64,000 nucleotides of DNA. Origin: Dysgonamonadaceae bacterium (GTDB taxonomy: Bacteria > Bacteroidota > Bacteroidia > Bacteroidales > Azobacteroidaceae). The stretch spans positions 62,001 through 126,000 of the forward strand of contig JAISUK010000044.1 of assembly GCA_031272075.1 (NCBI GenBank), given 5' to 3'. Position numbers and translations under genes: made by a program. Positions 35,539-44,304 of the stretch are shown one piece after another; within the stretch, counting starts at the first letter, position 1, and each line of letters starts with the position of its first letter. The notes below the pieces were generated by a model. That model was given only the letters and a program-made list of their open reading frames with translations. It did not search any database and was not told where the DNA came from.

Positions 35539-37074
35539 TTAATTATTTAAATCGATCGCAAAATAGCTGACTTTACCCGAAGCAGTAACACCTTTAATAA
35601 ATAAACCCTTATCATCGGGATTTTGTTTTAAAACCGATTGAATAATTTTATCAAAATCGTCAACCGTATTGATTTTTTCGTCGTTCACCGACAAGATGAT
35701 GAACCCTTTCGGGATGCCTGCATCGCGGAATTTGCCGTTAGTGAGGCCTGTAACCTCGATTCCGAAGTTGAGTCCGAGTTCTTTTTTCTTTTCAGGCGAC
35801 AGTTCTTTGAAAGCGGCGCCGAGCAATTCGGCAGGTGCGACATTTTTCACCAGTTCCAGGCTGCCTTGCCGGTTTTTGAGCGTGATGGTGAAAGTCTTTT
35901 CGTTGGTGCCGTTACGCAATACGGTGACTTTGACTTTTTCGCCGGGGCTGTATTTGCTGATTTGTTCCTGCAATTCGCTGACGGAACGGATTTTTTTGTC
36001 GTTTACCGCAGTGATGACATCGCCTACTTCGAGGCCGGCAGACTGTGCGGCGCTACCGATGGAGGAGAAGCCGGCAACGTAGGCGCCTTCTTCTGTCTTC
36101 AGGTTTTCCACCGTTTTGGGTTCAACTTCCCTTTGTGCGGGGATGTTGCGGATTTCCACACCGAGCACGGCGCGTTGCACCACGCCATATTGTTTGAGGT
36201 CGGCCACCACTTTGCGGGCGATGCTCACGGGCACGGCGAACGAATATCCGGCGAAATTCCCTGTTTCGGAATAGATGGCGGTGTTGATGCCCACCAGTTC
36301 GCCTTTGGTATTGACGAGTGCGCCGCCGCTGTTACCCGGATTGACGGCAGCATCGGTCTGGATGAACGATTCGACTTTCATCTGCGCCTGGTCGCTGCGG
36401 TTGTTGCGGTCGTACGAAGGGAACACATTGCCGCGTCCTTTGGCGCTGACGATACCGGCGGTGACGGTAGAGGTGAGGTTGAAGGGATTGCCGACGGCCA
36501 GCACCCATTCGCCGACTTTGAGTTTGTCGGAATCACCGAAAGGAATGGTGGGCAGGTCTTTGGCATCCACTTTGATCAATGCGATGTCGCATACGTCGTC
36601 GCCACCGATCACACGGGCTTTGTAGCGCTTGTTGTCGTTGGTGGTGACTTCCAGTTCGTCGGCGCCGTCAATCACATGGTTGTTGGTGATGATGTAGCCG
36701 TCGGTGGAAATGATCACACCCGAACCGAAGCCGACGCGGGGCTGCTTTTCCTGGTAGTTGGGGCGTCCGAAGAAAAATTCAAACGGGTCGAAACTCCGCG
36801 AATCGTAGCGTTCGGAAGAGCGGGTGGGTTTTACGATGGATTTGATATGGACTACAGCATGCACACTGAGTTCTGCTGCATAGGTGAAGTCGGTATTTTC
36901 GGCAGGGGTAGCATAGTTGACCGCATGCAGGGCGCCCTGAAGAAATCCATCCGACGTGCCGGTAGCTCCGCTGGGTTGATGTTGATTCCAATAAAAAAAG
37001 GTGACAGTGCCGACGCCGGCGCTGACTGCTCCGATGAGGAGGAAACTAAAAAGAAATTTCCAAAACTTTTTCAT
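35539..37074 (-). CDS. DegP/HtrA-type periplasmic serine protease (Do family)
   Basis: A 511-residue trypsin-fold protease with an N-terminal membrane or signal segment. The triad is visible: His in IITNNHVIDGA, Asp in VCDIALIKVD and Ser in AVNPGNSGGALV. Two PDZ domains follow (about 290-390 and 420-505). It degrades or refolds damaged envelope proteins. It is single, read toward rpoD. The far side is a repeat-rich gap and the second PIN module. Confidence 0.94.
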   Translation of the reverse strand: MKKFWKFLFSFLLIGAVSAGVGTVTFFYWNQHQPSGATGTSDGFLQGALHAVNYATPAENTDFTYAAELSVHAVVHIKSIVKPTRSSERYDSRSFDPFEFFFGRPNYQEKQPRVGFGSGVIISTDGYIITNNHVIDGADELEVTTNDNKRYKARVIGGDDVCDIALIKVDAKDLPTIPFGDSDKLKVGEWVLAVGNPFNLTSTVTAGIVSAKGRGNVFPSYDRNNRSDQAQMKVESFIQTDAAVNPGNSGGALVNTKGELVGINTAIYSETGNFAGYSFAVPVSIARKVVADLKQYGVVQRAVLGVEIRNIPAQREVEPKTVENLKTEEGAYVAGFSSIGSAAQSAGLEVGDVITAVNDKKIRSVSELQEQISKYSPGEKVKVTVLRNGTNEKTFTITLKNRQGSLELVKNVAPAELLGAAFKELSPEKKKELGLNFGIEVTGLTNGKFRDAGIPKGFIILSVNDEKINTVDDFDKIIQSVLKQNPDDKGLFIKGVTASGKVSYFAIDLNN

Positions 37075-37223
37075 ATTATCTGTATTTTTTAGTTGTTTAA
37101 TAAATCTGTTAAACTCACAATTGAGATATACAAATAACGTACAAATATTCGATTTAACATTTCATTTTTAACACTTTTAACCCGCTATCCGAAAGATTAA
37201 CCATACTTAACAGACAGATTGTC

Positions 37224-37257
37224 ATGTTAGTGGTTAGTGGTTAGTGGTTAGTGGCTG
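37224..37257 (+). repeat. Tandem heptamer GTGGTTA
   Basis: Three perfect GTGGTTA units (37230-37250) flanked by a partial and a degenerate unit, upstream of the DegP gene. The same heptamer is at the end of pyrB (39143-39177). Confidence 0.8.
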
Positions 37258-37301
37258 GCTTGGTTTTGACATCGTCTCGCAATGACGCACAAGGAACTAA
37301 C

Positions 37302-37709
37302 CTAATCGCAATAAATAAAATCCAGTTTTTGCGATACATAATGTTCGAATTTACTGTCGGAGCTGATCAATGTAATTCTTTCGGTAATGGCTTGGGCGAT
37401 GATCAGGTGGTCGCTCGGGTCGTTGTGTCCGAGAGGGCATATTAGCTTCGCATACGTCTGGAGGTGTTCCTTTTTGACGAGAAGAATCTCGAATTGTAGC
37501 ACCAAATCAGGAATAATGTCTTCTGTTTTTTTCCAATTAGTTCGTATTTTGTCTCTTTTGTGCAAATGAATGATTTCCATGATGGAAACCGTGCTAATAT
37601 AAGGACGACTGAAATAATAGTAATCGATAAGATCCCAGGCATCCTTTGTCGTTTGCTCAAATCTGCTGTGCAAAGAAAGCACAGCGTTTGTATCAAATAA
37701 GTAGCGCAT
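37302..37709 (-). CDS. PIN-domain ribonuclease toxin candidate (copy 2)
   Basis: A 135-residue paralogue of the PIN protein at 13465-13878. Active-site acids correspond: Asp6 in LFDTNAVL, Glu in STVSIMEIIHL, Asp in GHNDPSDHLI and Asp in LISSDSKFEHYV. The N-terminal third is more diverged than the rest. It lies 30 bases after its small partner gene. The 15 bases before the start codon (minus-strand sequence CCTGCTTTAACTATG) are also shared with copy 1, so the whole unit was duplicated or acquired twice. Confidence 0.85.
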   Translation of the reverse strand: MRYLFDTNAVLSLHSRFEQTTKDAWDLIDYYYFSRPYISTVSIMEIIHLHKRDKIRTNWKKTEDIIPDLVLQFEILLVKKEHLQTYAKLICPLGHNDPSDHLIIAQAITERITLISSDSKFEHYVSQKLDFIYCD

Positions 37710-37739
37710 AGTTAAAGCAGGTATATTAAGGTGAAAGTT

Positions 37740-37922
37740 TTATTGGCGAATTTCCTGCCTATTGGATATATATGAATTAGGATACTTCTCCTTTAGCCAC
37801 ATACTTAGCAACGGAGGCAGATCTGAATCATCTCCGAATTTGAACTCAGTTTTGATGCCATTGGGATAGTAATAGACTTTCCCTGTCCTTTTCCGTCTTT
37901 GTTTCTTTTCGTTTTCCATCAT
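37740..37922 (-). CDS. Small basic protein paired with the PIN gene (candidate antitoxin, copy 2)
   Basis: A 60-residue protein with a basic start (EKKQRRKRTGKV), the core GKVYYYPNGIKTEFKFGDD and LLSMWLKEKYPNS. The core is nearly identical to copy 1 at 13907, while the linker between core and Trp motif differs. A second Met at residue 2 could also be the start. A minus-strand TATCTTTA element lies about 30 bases upstream. It is first in a two-gene operon with the PIN gene. Family not recognised. Confidence 0.7.
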   Translation of the reverse strand: MMENEKKQRRKRTGKVYYYPNGIKTEFKFGDDSDLPPLLSMWLKEKYPNSYISNRQEIRQ

Positions 37923-37987
37923 GATCGTTTTTTTTTAGGGTTAATTTTGGGGTAAAGATATAAAATTTATTACGAAATTTCTACATT

Positions 37988-38145
37988 TTCAACTTTTCTT
38001 CGAGATTTTTGTCGCGACTCGGCATAATCCAAACTTGTTTGGCTTCTGCACTCGCTGCTCCAAAAATTCAACTTTTCTTTGAGATTTTTGTCGCGACTCG
38101 GCATAATCCAAACTTGTTTGGCTTCTGCACTCGCTGCTCCAAAAA
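37988..38145 (+). repeat. Tandem duplication of a 79-bp intergenic unit
   Basis: Two copies (37988-38066, 38067-38145) that differ by a single base near their start (CTTCGAG versus CTTTGAG). Each unit contains GTCGCGAC and an inverted pair CCAAAC/GTTTGG with a 2-base loop. It is followed by TTCAACT heptamers (38146-38159) and the pyrB promoter. No coding frame covers it. Confidence 0.9.
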
Positions 38146-38201
38146 TTCAACTTTCAACTAAAAATTTCCTCAAAAATAGCTGTTGCTTCTGAAATTTTAT
38201 C

Positions 38202-38209
38202 TACATTTG
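38202..38209 (+). promoter_or_regulatory. -7 element for pyrBI
   Basis: TACATTTG matches TAnnTTTG, 24 bases before the pyrB ATG at 38234. Confidence 0.65.
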
Positions 38210-38233
38210 TCAGCATAAGAGACCCTATTGATT

Positions 38234-39157
38234 ATGAACACAAAAAGCCTGGTATCTATTGTGGATTTTTCCAAAGACGACATCCTGCGGTTGATCGGAA
38301 CGGCAGAATGTTTCGAACGGAATCCCAATCGCGGGTTGCTGGAAGGAAAAGTCTGTGCGACCCTTTTTTTTGAGCCTTCCACGCGCACGCGGTTGAGTTT
38401 TGAGACCGCCATCAACCGTCTGGGCGGACGAATCATCGGCTTTTCCGATGCGGCCACCACCAGTTCTTCCAAAGGAGAGACGCTGAAAGACACCATCATG
38501 ATGGTGAGCAATTATGCCGACCTGATCATCATGCGCCACTACCTGGAAGGCGCGGCGCGCTATGCTTCCGAAGTGACCGACATCCCTATCATCAATGCGG
38601 GCGACGGCGCCAACCAGCATCCCTCGCAGACCATGCTGGACATCTATTCGATCTACAAGACGCAAGGTCGGCTGGACAACCTGCAGATTACCGTCGTCGG
38701 CGACCTGAAATACGGGCGCACCGTCCATTCACTGATTGTCGGAATGTCGCATTTCAACCCGACTTTCCATTTCGTTGCGCCGGAAGAATTGAAAATCCCT
38801 GAATTGTATAAACATTTCTGCGAAACCAACGGCATCCGCTACCACGAACATACCGAATTTTCGGAGGAGGTGATCAACCTTTCGGATATCCTGTATATGA
38901 CGCGGGTGCAGCGCGAACGCTTCACCGACCTGATCGAATACGAGAAAGTGAAGAATGTGTATGTCTTGCGCAACAACATGCTCAGTCACAGCAAAGACAA
39001 CCTGAAGATACTCCACCCGCTTCCCCGCATCAACGAGATAGCCAACGACGTGGACAACAACCCGAAAGCTTATTATATCGAACAGGCGCGCAACGGGGTG
39101 TTCGCAAGGCAGGCGATCATTTGCGATGCGTTGGGAATTGAAGTGGTTAGTGGTTAG
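38234..39157 (+). CDS. pyrB: Aspartate carbamoyltransferase catalytic subunit
   Basis: A 307-residue enzyme for the first committed step of pyrimidine synthesis. The carbamoyl-phosphate loop [12 protein letters not shown] is near residue 50; [11 protein letters not shown] and HPLPRINEI are present. It is followed by the regulatory subunit, so the holoenzyme is the PyrB6I6 type. A TTG at 38228 is in frame, but the ATG is preferred. The last four residues (V-V-S-G) and the TAG come from a GTGGTTA heptamer array, so the end of the gene was probably rewritten by repeat expansion. Confidence 0.96.
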   Translation: MNTKSLVSIVDFSKDDILRLIGTAECFERNPNRGLLEGKVCATLFFEPSTRTRLSFETAINRLGGRIIGFSDAATTSSSKGETLKDTIMMVSNYADLIIMRHYLEGAARYASEVTDIPIINAGDGANQHPSQTMLDIYSIYKTQGRLDNLQITVVGDLKYGRTVHSLIVGMSHFNPTFHFVAPEELKIPELYKHFCETNGIRYHEHTEFSEEVINLSDILYMTRVQRERFTDLIEYEKVKNVYVLRNNMLSHSKDNLKILHPLPRINEIANDVDNNPKAYYIEQARNGVFARQAIICDALGIEVVSG

Positions 39158-39177
39158 TGGTTAGTGGTTGGTGGTTA
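39143..39177 (+). repeat. Tandem heptamer GTGGTTA across the pyrB stop
   Basis: Five units (the fourth is GTGGTTG). The first two encode V-V-S-G and provide TAG at 39155-39157. Confidence 0.85.
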
Positions 39178-39207
39178 GTTTTTTTATTATTTTAATTCTT
39201 AATTGAA

Positions 39208-39669
39208 ATGATGGTACGAAATAAAGAATTGCAAGTGGCAGCGCTCAAAAACGGTACGGCGATCGACCACATTCCTTCGGAATACCTTTTCAAAGTGGTA
39301 TCGCTGCTGGGGATCGAACACCTGTCGACGCGGGTCACCATCGGATACAACCTCGACAGCAAAAAAATGGGGACCAAAGGGATCATCAAGATCGCGGACA
39401 AGTTTTTTGAGGAAGACGAGATCAACCGCATCTCGCTCATTGCCCCGTCGGTCAACCTGAATATCATCAAAGATTTCGAAGTGATCGAAAAAAAACAGGT
39501 GAATCTGCCCGACGAACTCTACGGACTGGTGAAATGCAACAACCCGAAATGCATCACCAACAACGAGCCGATGCAGACACGGTTCCACGTCATCGACAAG
39601 GATAATGTGACGCTGCGGTGCCATTACTGCGAAATGAAAATCAAGAAAGAAGAAATTGAACTGCTGTAA
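39208..39669 (+). CDS. pyrI: Aspartate carbamoyltransferase regulatory subunit
   Basis: A 153-residue PyrI with the nucleotide-binding N-terminal domain (AIDHIP near residue 18) and the zinc domain with four Cys: CNNPKC and, 22 residues later, CHYC. It binds ATP or CTP and gives feedback control. The next gene may begin at 39669, overlapping its stop by one base. Confidence 0.95.
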   Translation: MMVRNKELQVAALKNGTAIDHIPSEYLFKVVSLLGIEHLSTRVTIGYNLDSKKMGTKGIIKIADKFFEEDEINRISLIAPSVNLNIIKDFEVIEKKQVNLPDELYGLVKCNNPKCITNNEPMQTRFHVIDKDNVTLRCHYCEMKIKKEEIELL

Positions 39670-39725
39670 TGAAACGAGCCGGGAACCACTCCCTATCGGA
39701 ATCTGTCGGCCAAAAGCGTAAAGCG

Positions 39726-40415
39726 ATGACCCGATTTTTGAAGATACTGGCGTTGTGCTGCTGTTGCGGCGGCTTGTCGGCACAAAACAATGCCGACACG
39801 TTCCTGGACAATGCTTTCAATTGGGGTCTGAAAGGCGGCTTCAATGCCACCGTCGTCACGCACTACGATGTGGCAAAAAGCGGCGAACCGCTTGAAGACA
39901 AAACGTTTACCAACAAAACGGGCTACGGAGGCGGGTTGTTTATACGGATCAATCTGGGGGAATTATTTATGCAACCGGAATTTGCATATTGCTACTCGAA
40001 AGAACGGTATGCCTTCGTCATTCCGGGGGTGGAAGAAAATTCGGCATTGAGTTTCCGGATCAAAGCGCGCCATCATGAGGTGAGCGTACCGGTGCTGATC
40101 GGATATAACATGGTGAAAAGCGGCAACTATCTCTTTAATATTTATGTAGGACCGGACTTCAGAAACAATTTCCGTACACATTTCACGGAGCTTTACCAGG
40201 AATTTACCGACGTTTCGGCGCGTTACCGCATCAATGGCGTGGTGGGGTTCTCCCTGAATGTCGCACACCTGCTTTTCGATTTCCGTTACATGTTCAGGTT
40301 TCCCAATTCGGATGTCGATTTTGCGGATGTCGACGAGGCGCCGGAATACCTGAAGCGATTCGCTGTGAGTAAGAACGAAAACCTGCTGAGTTTTTCTTGC
40401 GGGTTGATGTTTTGA
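39726..40415 (+). CDS. Outer-membrane beta-barrel protein (PorT-like family)
   Basis: About 229 residues with signal peptide (MTRFLKILALCCCCGGLSAQ) and a C-terminal eight-stranded barrel pattern (LKGGFNATVVTHYDV, GGLFIRINLGELFMQPEFAY, FSLNVAHLLFDFRYMF). This resembles the PorT/outer membrane beta-barrel family of Bacteroidota, some members of which serve type IX secretion. An ATG at 39669 overlaps the pyrI stop and would add 19 residues before the signal peptide; the start at 39726 is preferred. It converges with the thioredoxin-fold gene, with one base between stops. Confidence 0.8.
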   Translation: MTRFLKILALCCCCGGLSAQNNADTFLDNAFNWGLKGGFNATVVTHYDVAKSGEPLEDKTFTNKTGYGGGLFIRINLGELFMQPEFAYCYSKERYAFVIPGVEENSALSFRIKARHHEVSVPVLIGYNMVKSGNYLFNIYVGPDFRNNFRTHFTELYQEFTDVSARYRINGVVGFSLNVAHLLFDFRYMFRFPNSDVDFADVDEAPEYLKRFAVSKNENLLSFSCGLMF

Positions 40416-40416
40416 C

Positions 40417-41433
40417 TCAATCTGCCTCGTCCGTCGTAGCGTTTTTTGTTTTCTTCAGCCATCGCATGATGATTTTTGCACCCAGAGCGCCGACAAGGCG
40501 GCTTTCGAGCAGCGGGAAGAATTTCGGATAGGGTTTGAGCGTCGGCGTCAGTGCATCGTAGAGGGCGAACGCCTTGTCTTTGTCGTGCTCGAAGACAGCG
40601 ACGCGATATAGCTCGGCAGCAGACAGCAAAATTTCTGTCATTTCGGGCGTGAGGTCGAGACGGGCGATACTGTCGACCGCCACCTCCAAATCGGCCGCTT
40701 TTTTTGCGGTGAGCACATTGCGTAGTTGTCTGTAGGCAATCACCAGGTCGACGGCGGCTTTCCCTTTTGCCTCGTTGAAGAAAGCGCGATGCTCAATCAG
40801 CGACGGGAGTGCGGCCTGGTTGATCGATTCGTCGGAGTAGATGTACCACAGGGCTGTATCCTGTTTTTCAATCCGTAGGGAATCGAAAAGAATATGCACG
40901 AGGCGGCGCGCCTGTCCGGCATCATGTTGCGCGAGGCATTGTTGCAGGAAAGCGGCAAGGAATGCCTGGTCGCGTCGTCCGGAAGCAAACTCGTTATACA
41001 TCGTTCCGTTGGCGGCGTCGTCGTCTAAGCCTTGTTGCGTCCGTTTCAGGAACGAGGCTGCCAAATCGTCAGCGCCGGTGAACTTATGTTGCAGCGTTCC
41101 GTCGGGGCGCACGATGAGGAATGTCGGGAAGGCAGTTACCGCGAAGCGCTTCGACAGCGCAGGGCCTTCGCCCTTTTCCATATCTATCTGGATATTGATG
41201 AAGCGTGCGTTGAAAAAAGCGCCCACCTCTTCCAGCGGAAAAATATTCTTGGCAATCTGCTTGCAGGGGCCGCACCACGAGGTATAGCAATCCACAAACA
41301 AATATTTATTTTCCGTCTTTGCTTTGGCCAATGCCTCATCGAAGCCGACCGACTCAAAGGCGATGCCCTGCGCAAAGGCGGGCATCATGCCGATGAGTGT
41401 TGTGAACAGAAAGCATAATGGTCGTTTCATCAA
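40417..41433 (-). CDS. Exported thioredoxin-fold protein of uptake locus 1
   Basis: A 338-residue protein with signal peptide (RPLCFLFTTLIGMMPAFAQ), a thioredoxin domain with SWCGPCK (Cys54, Cys57) and cis-Pro in VTAFPTFLIV, and a helical C-terminal half of about 190 residues without known domain. It is homologous along its whole length to the last gene of locus 2 (53682-54737). The start overlaps the stop of the metallohydrolase-family lipoprotein by 4 bases, so it belongs to the SusCD operon. It probably acts as a periplasmic thiol reductase; its role in uptake is unknown. Confidence 0.88.
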   Translation of the reverse strand: MMKRPLCFLFTTLIGMMPAFAQGIAFESVGFDEALAKAKTENKYLFVDCYTSWCGPCKQIAKNIFPLEEVGAFFNARFINIQIDMEKGEGPALSKRFAVTAFPTFLIVRPDGTLQHKFTGADDLAASFLKRTQQGLDDDAANGTMYNEFASGRRDQAFLAAFLQQCLAQHDAGQARRLVHILFDSLRIEKQDTALWYIYSDESINQAALPSLIEHRAFFNEAKGKAAVDLVIAYRQLRNVLTAKKAADLEVAVDSIARLDLTPEMTEILLSAAELYRVAVFEHDKDKAFALYDALTPTLKPYPKFFPLLESRLVGALGAKIIMRWLKKTKNATTDEAD

Positions 41434-42575
41434 TGCGGTTCTTGAAGCGTTACGTCGAAATTCTGCCGGAAATAGTCCTGCACGAGTTGAATCTTTTGCT
41501 TGAAGAAGCCGATGGTCTTGTCGATGGTGATATCTTTCGGCAGGTAGGAAGCGGAGGCCTTGCTGATGAAGAACGCTTCGGGTTTGCTGCGCAGATAGGT
41601 GTAATACGCTTCCTTCTCGGCGGCGGTTCGGTTCAGGATGAAGGCGACGTAATCGGCGAAATCCTGCTCGACGCGCGGGCAGCCCATATAGCCGAAGTAG
41701 GTGCCGGTAGGCGAGAGATAGCGATAATAATATTCGAAGCGGCTCGGACGGAAGATGCCGATCTGTATCCAGGGGCAGCGTTCCTGCGTGATTGATCCCT
41801 CAATATCATCCACAAATCCTTCGGGCGTATTTGTCGTGGCGGCCGACAAGGTGCCGTTCGCCCAATAAGCGAGTATGGCCGGTGGAGTCGTTGGCGGGAG
41901 GTCGGTATATACGCCGTAAGTGGTGCTGATGATGGATTTTTTGTGATACGCATACGAAACTGCTTTGAAGTCGTCCGGAGCAGGCCAGCCGGTGGTGTTC
42001 ATCATCATGCGTTCCACGAGGACGGACGTCAGTTTTTCTTTCAATTGTTGGCGCGACATCCGATCCATTTCCGGCCCTACGTCGGTCAGCACGACGAGCG
42101 TGTTGGTAATCAACGCATCGAAGGGCGTTTCCTGTTTTACCGCAGGAATGCCGTTGATGTTATCCACTACATACCGCCAATTGTGCCGCAAATTACTGCA
42201 CAGCAAGATCTGCGTTTGCATGTACTTCTTGATGAATCCTTCGGGGAAGAGTTCAAACACTTCTTCGAGCACATCGAGGAAGGGCAGCACGTAGTCCATA
42301 TCGGCGGCATCGTAAGGGAAAGCGGTGAGATAGACGGTGCTTGTCCAGTTGTAGCCGATTTCGTCGGACGAGAAGCGCGGGCGGATCAGTATGTCGTATT
42401 TCGTGGCCAATTCTTCGATGCGCGCATTGATGGCGGCGTTGTCGCTGTCGTTATTGCTGCCGTCGGAATCGGAAGTAGGCAAGTAGCCGATCTCGTCGCT
42501 GGGATCGCTGCGGTCGCAGGCAAGGAATCCGATGACGACCAGCAGGCTTAACAGGATATATTTGATCTGTTTCAT
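41430..42575 (-). CDS. Substrate import-associated metallohydrolase-family lipoprotein with altered active site
   Basis: A 381-residue lipoprotein (lipobox VIGFLACDRS) whose body matches the zinc metallohydrolase lipoproteins linked to SusCD pairs (TIGR04549-type): RPRFSSDEIGYNWTSTVYLT, WRYVVDNINGIP and the C-terminal region with EQDFADYVAFIL. In typical members a HHEFAH-like zinc motif precedes a Tyr-Pro-x-x-Phe segment; here that place reads VLVERMMMNTTGWPAPDDF, so both His are absent. It is probably not a zinc peptidase and may bind substrate only. It follows SusD by 40 bases. Confidence 0.75.
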   Translation of the reverse strand: MKQIKYILLSLLVVIGFLACDRSDPSDEIGYLPTSDSDGSNNDSDNAAINARIEELATKYDILIRPRFSSDEIGYNWTSTVYLTAFPYDAADMDYVLPFLDVLEEVFELFPEGFIKKYMQTQILLCSNLRHNWRYVVDNINGIPAVKQETPFDALITNTLVVLTDVGPEMDRMSRQQLKEKLTSVLVERMMMNTTGWPAPDDFKAVSYAYHKKSIISTTYGVYTDLPPTTPPAILAYWANGTLSAATTNTPEGFVDDIEGSITQERCPWIQIGIFRPSRFEYYYRYLSPTGTYFGYMGCPRVEQDFADYVAFILNRTAAEKEAYYTYLRSKPEAFFISKASASYLPKDITIDKTIGFFKQKIQLVQDYFRQNFDVTLQEPH

Positions 42576-42598
42576 AGATACATAATTTGTTTAGACAT

Positions 42599-42610
42599 TG
42601 ATAATTATCA
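42599..42610. repeat. 12-bp palindrome between SusD and the lipoprotein gene
   Basis: TGATAATTATCA, perfect inverted repeat in the 40-base gap. Too AT-rich for a strong terminator; it could be an operator or chance. Confidence 0.3.
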
Positions 42611-42615
42611 TGCAA

Positions 42616-44292
42616 TTAATCGGGAGTTTTGGCGTAGCGTACGTTGGGCACGAGCTTCGCTCCGTTGTATTCGCGCTCGGCGATGGGGAAGTCGAGCACG
42701 TAGTTGGGGTCGTGATCTTGCAGCGTGTAGGTCTGTTCGTACCACTTGTGCACAATCTTCGGTTGTCCGGTGCGCCGCAAGTCCCACCAGCGGTGAAACT
42801 CCTCGAAGCACAATTCGCGTCGGCGTTCGTTCCATACAAACTGTACCAATTCGCTATTCGAAGCAAAGGTGGTGGAAGCGAGTTCTTCCGAGGTGCCGGC
42901 GTAAGGTGCGATGCGCTTCTCGCGCAAGTCGTTCAGGTATTGAATGGCTTTGGCGGCATCGCCTCCGGAGTTGCGCCGCGCGTAGGCTTCCGCCAGATTG
43001 AGATACACTTCGCCGGTACGGATCACGTTGGGGAAGTTGTAGCAGACGCTGAAGTCATACGAACGGTCGCTTTTCATTACGTAGTAGTTGTAGCGTGAAC
43101 GCACGGAGGTGACGCCGGTATAAGGGCGCGGTGCGATGAACCAATAAACGGGTCGCCGGTCGCCGGTAACCGATGCAATGATGCCGTTGGCGCCGCGCGT
43201 GATGCTGAAGTTGTACTGTCCGATCAGCGTCTTGGCTTCATATTCCGCCGAGTTTGTCAGGTTCGGCGCGACGAGATAGCTGCCGAGCGCATTCTCATCA
43301 ATTGGCGCTGAAGTACGCCAGCCGATGGCGGTATTGTAGTCAATGGCTTGTACGGGATACGTGAAGTTTCCCCAACTGAGTACTATTTCGGTGTTGCTGC
43401 GCGTAAAGAAATTGACCACGGCCGCGTCGGAATTATTGGTGGTGGTGTTTGATGCCGGATTGTTCGCTCTGTCCTGCATCGAGATATCGTACAGTCCATT
43501 GGTAGCGCCATATTTCGTCAGGAATTCTTCGCCGTAGAGAATCGCCTGGCTGTAGTCTTCCTGAAAGAGGGCGATGCGCGAGGCGACGATCAGTGCGGCT
43601 TTGTGGTTGACTTCGTAGGCCGAAGCGATGTCCTTGCCGTCGAGGTTGTCCAAAGCCGTCCGGATGTCGTTGTTGATCAGCGTCCAGACTTCGCCGACGG
43701 TGTTGCGGGCAAAGGTAGCGGTCGTCGTGGTGGTCTCGTTCTTGATGGGGACGCAGAGGTCGCTCGATTGCGCTTCGTTGAACGGCTTCGCATACGTGTT
43801 GGCCAGATAGAAATAGGCCAATGCACGGTGGAAGGCGGCCTGTCCGCGCAGGATTTCTTTTTCGTCGTCGGTGCCGTCGGTGTCGTCCACCGCATCGAGG
43901 CAGAGGTTAGCGATCAGAATCTGGTGGTAGAGCTGTTTGAAAAACTCGTCGGTAAACTCGGTTTCGATCTCCTGATCCCAGAAATAGCAACGGTCGTAGG
44001 TAGCGAAATAGCTGCTGGTAAGGTAGGAGGCTTGCTCCGACCAGTCTTTTCGGTTGGCGTCTTCCGCGAGATTGACGGCTGAGAAAAATTCCACGTCGTC
44101 GGTCATATAGTTGATGAAGTTGCCCGTATTGGAGACATCTTTGAAGTAGGCTTCCCCTTGCAGGATTTCTTTATAGTCGCGCGTGGTGACGGGAATCTTC
44201 AAGTCTTGCGCCGAACGTTCGAGGAAGTCGCCGCAGGATGTTCCCGCGAAGCACAGCATGCTGAGGATTAAAAATGGATTTGTCAGTTTCAT
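42616..44292 (-). CDS. SusD/RagB family nutrient-binding lipoprotein (locus 1)
   Basis: A 558-residue SusD-like protein with lipobox CFAGTSCGDF. SusD features: YHQILIANLCLDAV and YLANTYAKPFNEA in the TPR-like N-terminal part and the C-terminal LNLAEAYARRNSGGDAAKAI, then LCFEEFHRWWDLRRTG. It sits on the cell surface as the lid of the SusC pore. It starts 12 bases after the SusC stop. Ligand unknown; no glycoside hydrolases are nearby, and peptides are a reasonable guess. Confidence 0.94.
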   Translation of the reverse strand: MKLTNPFLILSMLCFAGTSCGDFLERSAQDLKIPVTTRDYKEILQGEAYFKDVSNTGNFINYMTDDVEFFSAVNLAEDANRKDWSEQASYLTSSYFATYDRCYFWDQEIETEFTDEFFKQLYHQILIANLCLDAVDDTDGTDDEKEILRGQAAFHRALAYFYLANTYAKPFNEAQSSDLCVPIKNETTTTTATFARNTVGEVWTLINNDIRTALDNLDGKDIASAYEVNHKAALIVASRIALFQEDYSQAILYGEEFLTKYGATNGLYDISMQDRANNPASNTTTNNSDAAVVNFFTRSNTEIVLSWGNFTYPVQAIDYNTAIGWRTSAPIDENALGSYLVAPNLTNSAEYEAKTLIGQYNFSITRGANGIIASVTGDRRPVYWFIAPRPYTGVTSVRSRYNYYVMKSDRSYDFSVCYNFPNVIRTGEVYLNLAEAYARRNSGGDAAKAIQYLNDLREKRIAPYAGTSEELASTTFASNSELVQFVWNERRRELCFEEFHRWWDLRRTGQPKIVHKWYEQTYTLQDHDPNYVLDFPIAEREYNGAKLVPNVRYAKTPD

Positions 44293-44304
44293 ATTCTGTT
44301 TGAT

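Noticed and set aside
35638-37092. 484-codon open frame antisense to the DegP gene
   Set aside because: It mirrors a GC-rich gene with a complete catalytic triad; its product has no recognisable motif.
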